This document shows, piece by piece, positions 1 to 11,505 of a stretch of DNA of 64,000 nucleotides. The DNA comes from Monosporascus cannonballus (lineage: Eukaryota > Ascomycota > Sordariomycetes > Xylariales). The notes under the pieces were generated by a model. That model worked only from the letters and a program-made list of their open reading frames with translations, did no database searches and was not told where the DNA came from. Location of the stretch: contig QJNS01000118.1 in NCBI GenBank assembly GCA_004154925.1, positions 4,822 to 68,821 of the forward strand, read 5' to 3'. The first letter of the stretch is position 1, and each line of letters opens with the position of its first letter. A program made the position numbers and the translations under genes.

Positions 1-11
1 CCCCCCCCCCG

Positions 12-63
<52 letters not shown>
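1..63. repeat. poly-C homopolymer run
   Basis: The first 63 bases are all C except a single G at position 11. No telomere repeat (CCCTAA type) is visible. A homopolymer this pure at the exact start of a window is more likely an assembly or sequencing artefact at a contig edge than biology, but a genuine C-tract cannot be excluded from sequence alone. Confidence 0.85.
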
Positions 64-64
<1 letters not shown>

Positions 65-1500
65 TTCCACGACATCTTTTGCATACGTCAAGTTGCGCCG
101 TTTCTCGAATATTGTGTCAAGAATTCCCCAACTCCATTCGGACTGACCTCTTCAGTTGAATTTCATGACTTCTACTAAGGATAAGAAACTGACATCGTTC
201 AGGAAAAATATAAGAGTTAGCCATCGGAATCACCGACTAGTCTCGTATGAGACCCTGACAAAACACACTGAAGCATTTGCAACTGAAGAAGTGGAATATA
301 CCTGGTTAACCTCTAAGAGGTCCTCACTAGGAAAGAGTGGGTAGTGATGCCTCCTCACATTCGCTGAACTACGGCTATAGCCATGAGAAAAAGGTCACTG
401 GAATAGCCGGGGCGATCCCAAAAGGTGGCTGTTCTATTGGGCTAAGACCAAGCTACTGACTAGCTATTAAGCCTTAGTTTCGGCATATCGTGACGTACCA
501 ATCCCTACCGTCCAACGGAATCGGCAGCAGATATCTGGAGTCTAAAAATAATATAACAATATATCGGCTTCATACACCCGATGTACAACCTCCAGAGCAT
601 CCGAATTTAGCATTTATCCGAGCCCATCTACTCCGTGGCGGCTCTGGGTTCCATCCCACTCTTGTCGAGAAGATCCAGTCAGTGCACGTTCCCCTGGTGT
701 GAACCAACCCCGTTCTGGTCGAGAGCCAGGCTCACATAACCGGACTAATGCACGCAGCGCCAAGGGCTGAATGATAGCAGGAATGGTATACGCAGGCATG
801 TAAGCACGCATAGCTTTTAGGGCTGTCAACAGGCACCAGACGTGGAGGTGGCTGAGCGATGTGCCGATCCCGAAACGCCCGTCCATCAACTAGCGGGCTG
901 TGATTGGAGGGTATTTTCGTTCGGGCTGGTGGGCTGAAAGAGAAAGATACCTAAAGTGACCACGCCATGTTTTGCTAGCCACTACGACGAAACCGAGATC
1001 TGGAAGGCTGAAGGATCGGGAGGCTAAAAATGGACCTCTCGCCTGGCTTTCGACTGAAATCCTTTCGGTCCGTTTATACAGCCTCCATAGACCACGGCGC
1101 GAGGAAACTTATTGGAATGAATCATAGCGATACTAACAGCGATCCTACTGGATAACATGGGGTGCCGCGGTTTGGGCAAAACTAAGATCCCTCGGACAAG
1201 TATGTCACAGCTGAATAGCTTCCTGCATAGAAGAGCTCTGATTTGATGAGCAGCTCACCGCTGATTACGGGCTATCGCCAATGATCGTCGCATTGCTCCA
1301 ACTCGTCTAATGTAAACCCTCACCCAGGCATGAGCATTGAGGGGGCCGAGTCAAGTGCACGACAGGAGGGAGTGGACGAAAAAAAAAAAGACAGCCGGCA
1401 CGGATTCCGCAAACGTGATCATCCAGGGAAGAATGGATTCTAAGAATAGGACTGGGGTTGATGGAGCAGAAGCTGGCGAGTTCGCCTGGCGGCGTCCGAG
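64..1500. other. intergenic, no gene recognised
   Basis: Only short open frames without recognisable domains or consistent codon use occur here. The one structure seen is a diverged repeat at 250-340 that resembles 22600-22693. A run of ten A lies at about 1380-1389, upstream of the gene at 1660. Confidence 0.6.
250..340 (+). repeat. diverged dispersed repeat, copy 1
   Basis: The stretch beginning GAGACCCTGACA resembles 22600-22693 in order and wording: GAGACCCTGACA, ACACA.AGAAGCAT, AACTGAAGAA, GGTT..CCT, CTAGAAGGTCCT-like, and GAAAG.G at the end. The match has small indels and carries no open frame in common. It is probably an old transposon fragment; the family is unknown. Confidence 0.5.
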
Positions 1501-1507
1501 TATAAAG
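1501..1507 (+). promoter_or_regulatory. candidate TATA box
   Basis: TATAAAG lies about 155 bases upstream of the ATG at 1660. The sequence between them is free of long open frames on this strand. Position and motif fit a TATA element for the secreted-protein gene; transcription start is not visible. Confidence 0.4.
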
Positions 1508-1659
1508 GGGTGGCTACGCTCTCCGAGAAAACACGCTTTTCGAGAAGAGCACCAGACAGCCCAGTCCGGTTGATCATAGCTACACGCCAGATACCAACAG
1601 TCCCCAAAATCAGCGACAACAGCCTCTAAAACCACTGCTTCTTACAGAGCCCAGCCAAC

Positions 1660-2256
1660 ATGCAGTTCAAGACTATCCTCTCCATCACAGCCACTGCTAC
1701 CATCGCCATCTCCGGCGCCCATGCCGGCCTGCAAGACCCGCGCGTCTACGCGCGCGACGTCGCGCCCACGCAGCTGTCCCGCATCTCGGAGTACAGGTCG
1801 CAGCACGCCGACGGGTTGGATGACCCCCAGATGGCCGTCCTGGACCGCATAGAGGCCGTCATCGTGGAATCGGCGACAGACGACATCCCGGCCCTCGAGG
1901 AGGCCTGCGACGCCGCCTTCGGCGCGGCCGAGTGCAAGTACCTCCTGACCGGCAAGGGCAAGGGCAAGCGCGCCGCCGCCGTCCTCTCTGCTCGCCAGAA
2001 GCCGCTGTGCGAGTGCAGCGACGAGTCAGACTGGTGCGACGACGGGTTCCGGTGCAGCTACCAGTATAAGCAGTGCTCTGTCAACGGTATGTTCTTTAGA
2101 TCCTTCATTTTGTTCTTCCTATTCGGAGGGTGATGTCCCTTCATCCGTACTCTAGCTCTTGTTGGGGTTAGAAAAACATTGACTGATGCACTACGCTCAG
2201 ATGGCTGCGGCACACTCGGCTGGTACGACTGCGATGGACTCTGCATTCCTAAGTAA
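1660..2256 (+). CDS. small cysteine-rich secreted protein, Kex2-processed candidate effector
   Basis: Two exons, 1660-2086 and 2201-2256, give 160 residues. The 114-nt intron (2087-2200) has a GTATGT donor, a CTGAT branch site near 2184 and a CAG acceptor. It is needed to restore the last cysteines, because unspliced reading runs into a hydrophobic non-homologous tail. Residues 1-22 are a signal peptide ending in a small-residue motif (ISGAHA). A pro-region holds Cys83 and Cys92. A dibasic KR at 103-104 fits Kex2 cleavage. The C-terminal segment has eight cysteines (117, 119, 126, 132, 139, 145, 153, 157), enough for four disulfides. The family is not recognised. A secreted, protease-matured knottin-like peptide is the inference; an effector or antimicrobial role is possible but unproven. 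Confidence 0.82.
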
Positions 2257-4198
2257 ATAAGCTTTAGTACGGGTGCTTTAGCGCTGGCTCTTGGGTCGAA
2301 TGGAGTTCAGGGTCCCAGCGGAACGGGCGGACGTTAAAGGGGTGGGGGTGAATTTTCTTTCTGCCGTACTCTCGGAAAGGGCGTTTTTGGTTGGACCTTG
2401 TGTACCAAGTTTCGCTCGCTACTTTACCTAGTCCTCATAAGTATTTTGCATTTGCCAACACATTCGCCTCGTCCTATGTATTGTCTATATGGGGTTGCTT
2501 ATGTCTCTCACTCGTGAGTAGCTCTTATAGATGGGGTGTTGACAAGTTCTCGCTCTGCAGGTGTTCTCTGAACATCCAGCAACCGTATGTCTCAGGTATC
2601 ATGGTATATGGACGGTAGCTGCACGATTCGGAGCACTATTAGTGGATAGTGATGCCATTCTAGGGCCTCAAGTCTAAGTGCCGAATGGTGCAACTCCTTC
2701 GGAATCTTCATAGGATTGAGGTCTAGGAAGGCTGACAGATAGCAGTAGTGACTTCAAGGCTGTGTGCGACTTGGCATGGGTTTGCCCGTACGACCGAGCT
2801 GCATGCATGATTGATTACCAGTGCAAGCCCACGGAAACGTGCAGTAAGGGATATATGTATGGAAGACATGGGAACCAAACGGGACGATCTGGATGATAAC
2901 AAACAACGATACTAGCACAGGAAGGGCATAGTATAGCGGATCTCAATCCCTATACGGATTAGCATTTCCGGAAAGCACACATGGCACCCATGCACCGATC
3001 GCGCAAATCGTTGGTACCGTCTTTTAACGCCGCCTAATTATCAATTTTCGCTTGTCTGGATACCGAATCGCAAATTTGGGCATGCACAGCAGCGAGGATC
3101 TATTTGCTCGTGGAACATCAACCAACATTATCTCGACTGCATGCTGCTTGCTGCAGGTCGTGTCTAATAGTAGTCGCATTGAGTTTCGTCTCGCGGTATC
3201 GGTATCACCGGAATACGGCAGCGTCTGGCGGCTAGATAGATCAGTGGCTTTCAAAAACTCGACGACGCTTGGCGTCAGAGGGCTCTGAGTGACGACAGCG
3301 CGCTGTAATGAGGGGTGCCTTAACATCATATGGCCTACATACTTGTACAGGAGCCTTGCATGACGCAAATGACACGGACCTAATGTTTTAACTGGCGCAT
3401 TTTCTTCCGGTTGCGCGGGAAATTTGGGGTATTGGAGGGGAACGAAGTGTCACCAGTGGCAGAAGTGGACGAAGATGTGGAATACCAGGGTCATAGATAA
3501 TATTGTGCTTATTTGGGTGGAGACTTCAAGGCCCAAGGGTCGCCCGGCATCTGAAGAAGCTGGCTCTTCACTGGCTCCACCCGTTATTCCTATCTGGGCA
3601 ATAGAGCTCCGGGCTAAGAATTCGCTAGTCACTTAGGAGAAAGAACCAAAAGGGCATGTCGTCATATGCATCCACGCAAGCCGGCGTAATCTATCGAACA
3701 ATGAAGAAAGGTCGAGGCAATGACATTGACATAGACATATTCCTTTTCATCTCTAGCTTAGGCCTAGGCCTTTTTCTCTTCAGTTTTCACTTGACCCATT
3801 ATCCTTTGGGACGATCCCCCTCTCATACCCCTGGGTGCTCCTTTGTAGAACATCAATAATCCTAAATCATCGCCCATCAACTAAAGTTACTAGGTAAATT
3901 TCGCGACTGCATATCAAGCCAATTATCTCAGACATTGACTCTTTAGCGTAGCGTACCTTGGCAATATCTTGGTAGCCCTGGACCAGAACTTCACAAGTAA
4001 GGTCAGAGCTGCAATAACATAGCGCATTCCTTACCCTTGTCTCCTGGGAGAATATCTGCACCTGCTTTACCCCTCCCATCCAGACATTTCACAGCCTAAG
4101 CTTTCACCAACATCCACAGCCCTAGACCAGCTACACCATAGCTCCCGGTCAACTTCCTCGACCTCAAAAAATTCGGGCGAGAACGAACCACCGGCAAC
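2257..4198. other. intergenic, no gene recognised
   Basis: Normal base composition. Short open frames on both strands lack domains and overlap one another. I see no RNA gene, repeat or transposon signature. The last part, rich in CT and CA tracts (about 4085-4198), is the likely promoter and 5' leader of the next gene. Confidence 0.55.
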
Positions 4199-4945
4199 AT
4201 GGTTCGAAATAGGATCCTGCCGCTGCTCTCCCTGTTGTTCCTGGCGGGTGCGATCGTGATGATGTTCTTCGTCATCCTGGCGGCCGTGACACGCACGGGC
4301 CCGCTCGACGACACCTACTTCTTGCGGGCCGACACCTCGGGCATCACGGGCGCGCGCCCCACCACGCAGTGGACGTATTTGCACGTCTGCAGCCCCGGCA
4401 ACGTGAACTGCGGCGGCGCGTGGCCCGACCCGCCCGTCGGCTGGGCCTGGGAAAGGGACCCGCAGAACGCGCCCGCTGGGATCGTGGGCAGGCGCGGCGG
4501 CGGCACCACGAGCAGCTACTACTTCTACATGTGGCGGTTCGGCTGGGTCTTCTACCTTCTCGGCCTCTCCTTAACGGTGCTCGCCTTCTTCATCGGCTTC
4601 CTGGCCTGCCTCGGCCGCCTGGGCTCCGCCATCTCGGCCGTCACGTCGCTGACGGCCCTCTTCTTCTTCACCCTCGCCGCCTCCCTCATGACCGCCACGT
4701 TCGTCAAGATGCGCAACGAGTTTCGCAGCGTTGGCCGTTCCGCTAGTATCGGCCGTTACGCCTTCGGGTTCACCTGGGCCGCCCTGACCTGTCTGATCAT
4801 TGCGACGGTGCTCTTCTTCCTCGGTTGGCGTGGCGCCAAACGTGACAATGGCTATACTGGAGGCCGATTCCGTCGCAAGCGCAGTGTTCGGAGCCGACCG
4901 AGCTATGACGTTGGCGGCCACCGCGTCAAGGATGATTACGCCTAA
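4199..4945 (+). CDS. SUR7/PalI family four-TM plasma-membrane protein
   Basis: A single exon encodes 248 residues, and the start context CAACATGG is good for a fungal gene. Hydrophobic segments lie at about 8-30, 115-138, 145-169 and 188-210. The loop after TM1 is long and holds two cysteines (64 and 71) after an aromatic WTYLHVC stretch, the layout of SUR7/PalI proteins, where this loop is extracellular. The C-terminus is basic (GGRFRRKRSVRSR) and cytosolic by this topology. Family members sit in eisosomes or cortical membrane domains and affect wall integrity, endocytosis or ambient-pH sensing. Which subfamily this belongs to cannot be told from sequence reading. No intron signal is needed. 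The neighbours are unrelated. Confidence 0.8.
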   Translation: MVRNRILPLLSLLFLAGAIVMMFFVILAAVTRTGPLDDTYFLRADTSGITGARPTTQWTYLHVCSPGNVNCGGAWPDPPVGWAWERDPQNAPAGIVGRRGGGTTSSYYFYMWRFGWVFYLLGLSLTVLAFFIGFLACLGRLGSAISAVTSLTALFFFTLAASLMTATFVKMRNEFRSVGRSASIGRYAFGFTWAALTCLIIATVLFFLGWRGAKRDNGYTGGRFRRKRSVRSRPSYDVGGHRVKDDYA

Positions 4946-7492
4946 AGTACTGCCTGAGGAGAGAGTCTAAGATACCCCCGTTGGCATCCCTAACATTTCA
5001 ACGCGGGTGACTAGACGAGATGTGTGGGATAGCCTGCGCATAGGGACGAAGGTTTGAATGAGATGACTTACGCGCCGTTTCCCGTACCTACACTTGGTTT
5101 AACGGACGTATCGCGGGGGGCCGATTTGATGTTGAAATATGTAATGTCTAAGGAAATACCCGCTCGTTATGATATCACGATAATGAATGAGTTTATGTTT
5201 AACAGGCTGCTATGTACAATCTAATGGAATGATGCTTGAACCGTTGAAGCTCTGACTTGCTGCCATCCCGGCTTTGATACCTCATCAAGCGGATTGTCCG
5301 ATTTCCGAACGTCGTCTACTGTGGTCTTATTCTCGGCCCTGGCGCAGCAGTTAGTTATTGCACGTCCCTGATGTCGGTCGATGCAGGTGTCGATGATCAT
5401 GTCATGTACCTAGCGGGCGCAGGGGCCCGCGAGGAGGGGAAGAAAAAGAGCCCTTCGGCAATACCTTGCCGCACTCACTCGTTCCTCCCCTCCTATTTAC
5501 CTACAGAATAGCAAGAGCCTCACTATGCTACCTTTCCTCGTATGCATACACTTCTAGAAGCACTCAGTCGTATCTATAAACTTTATTATGTGAAGGCTTC
5601 CTATTATATCTCCACCCGATCGCCCAGGCAGGCCGTCGACACGACCCGACCCACCGACCGAGTCGGATCCGCGGCCGTGATCAAGATAGCGGTGATCGCG
5701 ATGATGAAGGCGGTGATGTCATAACGCACGCTACCTCGGCCCTCCCTTACCTAGCATCGAGCTCGGGGGCGAATAACAGGGCTCCCGATCCCACCTACTG
5801 TAGGGCGTGGGCACGTGCTACCAAGCCGCCCTCCGCACAGCGCTGCTCTATTCGGTCGGAGTGGAGCTCCGCAAGTAAATAGCCGAGGAAGGCGGACCCA
5901 TGGAACCCACGCACCGCACCTCACCTCGTTGTTTTCCACCTGACGCGGGATGTGATGCCCTCTTCCGCGCTGCGCGGACTTGAACCCGCTCGTTCTCATC
6001 GGGGGCAGCGATTGCTCAACTATACTGCCGCCTTGCGCAGGTTGGTAGGCAATGTCCAATTCCCAATTTGGTCGCGGGACGCCGAGGGTTCATCGGCCAT
6101 TGCACTAATATAAGCACCGAGCAAGTCCTTCCGGCTTCTACCTCCCCTCAAAGAACAGACACAGCACAATACCATCGCGTCACGGAAATCCCACCACAGC
6201 GTCATCTTTCACCAGTCCAGTAGCCTCGGAAAGAATCCCATCGCCGTCGTATATGTATGTAGGCGATAGATATAGGTATCCACGTTGTGCGATGCACTCG
6301 ACGGCGCCCCCTTCTCAGAAGCCGCCCGTCCTCCCCGTCCATCCGCGTTACTAACCCCCGCCTCCACATGGATGCGTGTGTGGCACAGCATAGCACGGCG
6401 GCGCGGGGCCGAATACGGAGGTAACGTCCATCGACCACAAACCGAACCGAACCGAGCGTACGGCACTGGTCCGGGCCGTCGCCTGCTTTCTCCGCAACTA
6501 AACAAGCAAGCTGCAAACGCGGTCCTCGCTCGAGTGAAGGCGAATAGCAAAAAGAACTACCTTCCGTGGGGACTTTCTCTGATCTGACCTGACTTCGTTC
6601 ACATGCCACGCCAGCCGCCGTGCCGTGTGGCATGCATGCATGGTGTTCTTCTCCCGTCTCGTCTGTATGCGGCCTCCTCGTTTTATCCGGTAGAGAATGA
6701 CTCGACTCTCGCTCTCCTACTCAGTGGTGCCCCTGGCTTCCGTTTCGCGCGCCTCGCGACGGCTACGGCCAACCGGGGCCGAGAAATGGGTGGAAAGAGG
6801 GCATCGGAACGGGAGAGAACCAATGGCTGTTCTCTCGAGTAGTAAAAACCCCCCTTCCCCTTCTCCATTCGCACCCCCCCTCCCTTCTTTAACCGGCAAG
6901 CAACGAAGTTCACAATGATTTCAACAAATCCGTATTTGCGCATGGCAAGAAGCGTGATGTAATAGTGCAACACGAACCCGAGTTCCATATCTGCAAGTCG
7001 AAGAAGTGAAGTACCACATAACGACGGCAGCAGAAAAAACGCCGTCCCATTTATCGTGTACAAAGGGACCAACCTGGTCTATCTATTTGTCCGTATCCAC
7101 CTGGCCGCCCGTCCATCCCTTTTCTCTTGGTTCGTATTCACCGCCAAGAGTAATAGTAACATAACGATACCCATCCCGGGAGAACGTCGAGGGAGAATAC
7201 AAAGATACGAAGAAAGCACGACGCAGATTCCTGCCGCCCCATGTCTGCGTATCCGGTTCGAGGAAGAGGGGAAAGGAAAGAGAAAATAGTAGAAGATAGT
7301 AAAAGTGCGCCGATGGATGCATCTGAAGTTGTAGGGCGAAATGTTCGTATGCGACGGCGAAGGTCCTGCTCCGCGACCTAGACCAGAAAAAAACAAAAGG
7401 CTCTTCCCGTATTGCTTTGCACTATGTCCATCCATCCTGTTCTATACAAGTCGTTCGTCCATGCATTTGGCTAAGGCCCCGCGTTTCTTCTT
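4946..7492. other. intergenic, no gene recognised
   Basis: About 2.5 kb of normal composition with only shadow-like open frames. A perfect RNA polymerase III B-box-like word occurs on the minus strand near 5974-5988, but no tRNA cloverleaf forms around it. Polypurine and polypyrimidine tracts occur at 6840-6900 and 7250-7300. Nothing else is supported. Confidence 0.5.
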
Positions 7493-9548
7493 TTACCTCC
7501 CGACCACCGGGCTGGCCAGCGGACTGTTCACAGCGTCTAGAGGGGCAGCATGAAGCGCAGGCTTCGTGTCTGCCTTGTATTGTCCTCTTGCTTTCTTCTC
7601 TAGGGCACCATTGACCCACGCCGCCACTTCAGCGTCTTCTGTAGTCGAATGGCTCATGTCCAAGTGCTCAGCGGCGCCAGCGACGGCTTCCGCACTGGCG
7701 TTATTTTCGTTCTCTTCCTCGTCGTCTTCGGTGATCGTCTCGGGCTTTGTCAGGCTCTTTAGCCACTCGGACGCCAATAGGGCTTTATAGCTTGGTCTCA
7801 ATTTGGGTATCTTGTTGAGACATGAAAGGACGAATACGCGTGCCGTATCGGAGTAGCCTTCCTCGGGCAGGCTAGGCGGGTCGCCTTCTACAATAGCCTA
7901 AAGTTGGGTTAGCCCATCCAACATTACGGGCGCGGAACTAGCGTGGCCTAACACTTACGCTGAGTTGACTGAATATCGTCGACGATACTTCCGGCGGATA
8001 GGGATATCTTCCCATTGCGCACTCGATAATCGTCAAACCCAGGCTCCAGACGTCGCTTTGCACGCTGTAGGTCCCGTCCGATGCGCCTGTCTGCATGAAT
8101 TGTCCGCCCGAGATCCTCTCCGGTGCCATATAGCTTTGACAACCGATATTCGTCTTGGCGATACTCGCCACGAGGTTTCCGCTCACTCCGAAATCACAAA
8201 TCTTGACTTGGCCCTTCGTATTGACCAGGATGTTGGTTGGCTTGACGTCGCGGTGGATGATGTTGTGCTTCTCTTTCAGCTCCTTCAATCCCATAACTGT
8301 AGAAAAGGTGATCTTGCGGAGCACGTTCTCGGGAATCCCGCCCGAGTAGAGCTTGTCGATGGAGCCGCCGTCCATGTATTCGAGACAGATGTACACGGCG
8401 CTTTCCTGGAAGAACGCTCCATAGAAATCGATAATGTACGGTGAGGCACATTCGTGTAAGATGACGAGCTCCTTGATTATTGTCGTCAACTTGGCCTCGT
8501 CTAGCTCCAGGCGCATCTCCTTCATTGCCATAATCCTTCCTGAGGCGGAACCGCTCTTGTGGTCGATCGAAATGTCCGTCTTGTCGGACTCTGCTGTGGG
8601 CAAGCCACCCACCGACGCTGATTTGTACCCGGAAAGGCCCGGCCCAAAACGGGGGACGCGCGGCTTGTTATGCCGTACTTTATATACCGTTCCGTAGTTG
8701 CCCTTGCCCAGCTCGCCCAGTTTCTCAACTTCGTCAAGCGATATCCTGAAAACACTTCCGTCGGAGAAGTCGACGCCTTTATCAGATATTATGGCCTTAC
8801 CCTTGAATGTAAGATAGCCCTTCTCCGTATTTATGTACTCCTCAAACTGCTTTAACTTGGACATATGTGGGCTTCCGTTTTGCGGTGGTCCTCCGGCTGA
8901 TGCAGGCGAGTCCGACGGAGCGCCTTGGCTTATATCACCGAGCTTGAAGCCGAATCCTTTTCTTCTCCCTAAGCCTCCCGGTTTCGGGGGCATTGAGGGC
9001 ATAGTCGGGTCCGATCTGGCGAAAGTAGGAGCATTCGGCCTCTGTAAACCGCGTGGGATCGCTCCGGGCCTCTGCATATGCGCGGGTAACCCACCCATTG
9101 GACCGACAGGAGAAGGGGTATGAGGCGTTGGTGTACCAGACGGATTTGACTGCGAGGACACGGAGCTGCCTTGGCGTGACAAAGCGAAGGCTTTCATCTT
9201 GGCATTGAGATCTTCGGGCAGACGGCCGCTTGATGTGGGAGGAGGTGCTGCTGGCCGCCTAGCATTGGAGAGGACACCGAGATGTGTAGACGAGGCGGAC
9301 ATCTGTTGGCCTGCGGTTTGCGAATCGGACACGGATCGAAGAGACGGCATTCTCTTGGGAAGGTCTTTCGACCCATCGGGTGTCGGATCGTTAGGAGTCT
9401 CGAGCGGGGTGCTGGCGTTCGAGGAAGCGATGGACCCGGGGGTGCCAGGACTCCCAAGCGCGTAGGGGTTGAGCAGTTCGTCGGGTGCCGCGGGCACCGA
9501 ATCCATGTCGTTTTCGACACCAGCCATGTAAGATCCGTCGACAGACAC
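7493..9548 (-). CDS. PBS2: MAP kinase kinase of the HOG osmostress pathway (Pbs2 type)
   Basis: Two exons, 9548-7959 and 7897-7493, encode 664 residues. The 61-nt intron (7958-7898) has a GTAAGT donor and a TAG acceptor, and joins SQLS to AIVEGD in the kinase C-lobe. The N-terminal 230 residues are Ser/Pro/Thr-rich and disordered-looking, with a proline stretch (MPPKP) that could dock an SH3 partner such as Sho1. The kinase domain has the glycine loop GELGKGNYG (about 278-286), Lys343 in AMKE, HRD at 432-434 and DFG at 452-454. The activation segment SIAKTNIGCQSYMAPE is characteristic of Pbs2, with Ser462 and Thr466 as the expected MAPKKK targets. An insert of about 45 residues (about 294-338) sits between the glycine loop and Lys343. 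The kinase is predicted to phosphorylate a Hog1-type MAPK in osmotic and fungicide responses. Confidence 0.95.
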
Positions 9549-11149
9549 TACGGGCCTGACGTCCGAGGTGAAGATAAAACAGATGGCGAGACAGAGCCTA
9601 CCCGGGCATCACCAGGCGACGAGGAGGAGGCGGCCGCGCGGGTATGGAACAATCGAGAGGTACAGGCAGCGTAAACCGGGTTAGTCCTGCTTTATGTAGA
9701 AGCACGACAAAGGTGGCACTGGGCACTCTTCGAAGATTTCGGCCGAGGGGTACGGGGGCGGCAGGGTTGAAAAGTTCCCGGCTGGTTGAGCTCGGATCTG
9801 ACAGGGAAAGAGGGCTTAAAAGTCGATTTTCGGCTTAACAACCAGGCAGAAAGAGGGGCAGTGGTCGTTCCCGTCTGCGGAGTGTTATAGCAATAGCCTT
9901 CCGTTCGTGCAATAAAGCCTGAAATGGCCGGGCGCAAAGCCAAAACCCGTCGCGCAGTTGCTTGAGTCAACTGGAGATCACGCCGGTATTAATAGTCGAC
10001 CGATAGATCATATAGTCGCAAGTGTGGAAGAGGGGTGTCGGGATAGGATCGTGACTAGAACGCAATCGATGACGGTAAGGTAGATAGATGGTGATACTAA
10101 ATACCGCTACGGGTATGTTAATGAGCGGCGTGAGGACGGTGACTTTGGGCAGACTGCGGATATACACACACTTGAGGGATTGGGTTGATGAAACCTGTCG
10201 GGCTGAACTTTTAGAGGGTTAGGCACATGTAGGAAGAAAGACGAAGATGTGAAGTCGAGAGGGATGCGAGTGTCAAGTAGTCTTTTCCTCTGAACCCTCC
10301 GTCAATGTTAGTCCGTACCCGCAATCCAGAGAATGAATATGTAGGCGGTGATAAGAATCAGGTCGAGTTGAGCAGGCTGAGGTAAAATTACACAATACAA
10401 TACACTACGGATGGGGAGGGTACTGGGTTGGAAAGAAGAAAGAAGCCCGCAAATCGAGAAGCAATGGAGATGTCGATGATAGTCGGGGTACAAGAGACTT
10501 AGGTAAAGATGAAGGCAAATTCAATGATTAAATGAGTGGCTCTGCCCCGCGTTGACTTACGACGATGTGCCCAGAGGGGGAAAAAAAACCCACTTTCTTT
10601 CAAAACGCACTGCGATGTTTCTCTTCGTCCTTTTATACAGGTATGAAGTAAAAGTAGGCAGCTGGAGCTTTCCAAGCTTGCCTATTACAGGTAGAATTAC
10701 CGGCGATCCCGTAGTGAGGCTTTAGGGCGACTGTTAAATTTTGGAACGTTGTAACATAAAATCTTGTTTAGTCAGCCGATCGGAACGGACGATCGTAGTG
10801 GTCAATGCGTCTTCGGCAGATCATCTGTCTTGACGTGCGTGATCCAGAAAACCGCCCAATTACCCGCTAATTGGAGATTGCCTCAAGCAAAAGCAGCAGG
10901 ACGCTGTGCAATTCTTTGGTAGATGGTACCCAGTAAAACGTGTACTGACTGAGCTGGTGTCGAACATTGCGTCACATACATGGGGCTGACGTTAGGTTGA
11001 ATGGTGAGAAGAATACCAGACTTTGCAATACATTGTATTGGAGTACCTTAGCAGGCGCTGGTCAAATTTATATGGCGCACCCAACCGCCCCACCATCTAA
11101 AATACCATACAATTTCCATATAATTAAGATGCAACAAGAGTTATATGCG

Positions 11150-11505
11150 GCTTTATAAAGATGAAGCTTTAAAAACGCGTTTTATAATAACTTCAGCTAT
11201 TGATCTAGTACACTATTAGTTATTTTCTACTGTTAATAAAATATTTTATTATTATATCATTGATTGGAATATAATCTTCTGCCGCCTCATTTTTAAAATG
11301 TCTTATATTCTTTAGCAAGCTTTTTAATTTCTGTAAGTTTAAATTTAACCGTCTTGTTAATATTAATCATTATTATGTAAAAAAAATATAAAATAGTTAA
11401 GCAAAAAAGATAAAAAATATTATTATAATTGCAAAGCTTCGCTTTTTATAATAATGTAAAAATATTATATCATAGTTATCGATACTGTTAAGTTATAAAG
11501 GTGTA
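11150..11505. repeat. AT-rich island, probable decayed transposon fragment
   Basis: Base composition drops abruptly to very AT-rich for about 350 bases and returns to normal after about 11505. An imperfect inverted repeat surrounds GCAAAGCTTCGC near 11434-11450. Reading the minus strand gives a short Lys-rich coding-like piece (VKFKLTEIKKLAKEYKTF) before stops. The family is not identified. Sharp edges and stop-rich coding trace suggest a small RIP-mutated repeat remnant. Confidence 0.45.

Noticed and set aside
1..63. Telomere
   Set aside because: No CCCTAA-type units; a pure C run is not a fungal telomere repeat.
4067..4921. Several minus-strand and alternate plus-strand frames over the SUR7/PalI gene
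   Set aside because: Shadow frames of a GC-rich gene; compositionally skewed (Arg or Glu/Gly runs) and without domains.
5968..6040. Possible tRNA gene on the minus strand (perfect B-box GGTTCAAGTCC, A-box-like TAGTTGAGCAA, outer CTGCGC/GCGCAG pairing)
   Set aside because: The parts cannot be folded into one cloverleaf: the T-loop stem pairs only with an eight-base loop, the D and anticodon stems do not form with correct spacing, and the outer pairing conflicts with the A-box position. At most a tRNA-derived remnant.
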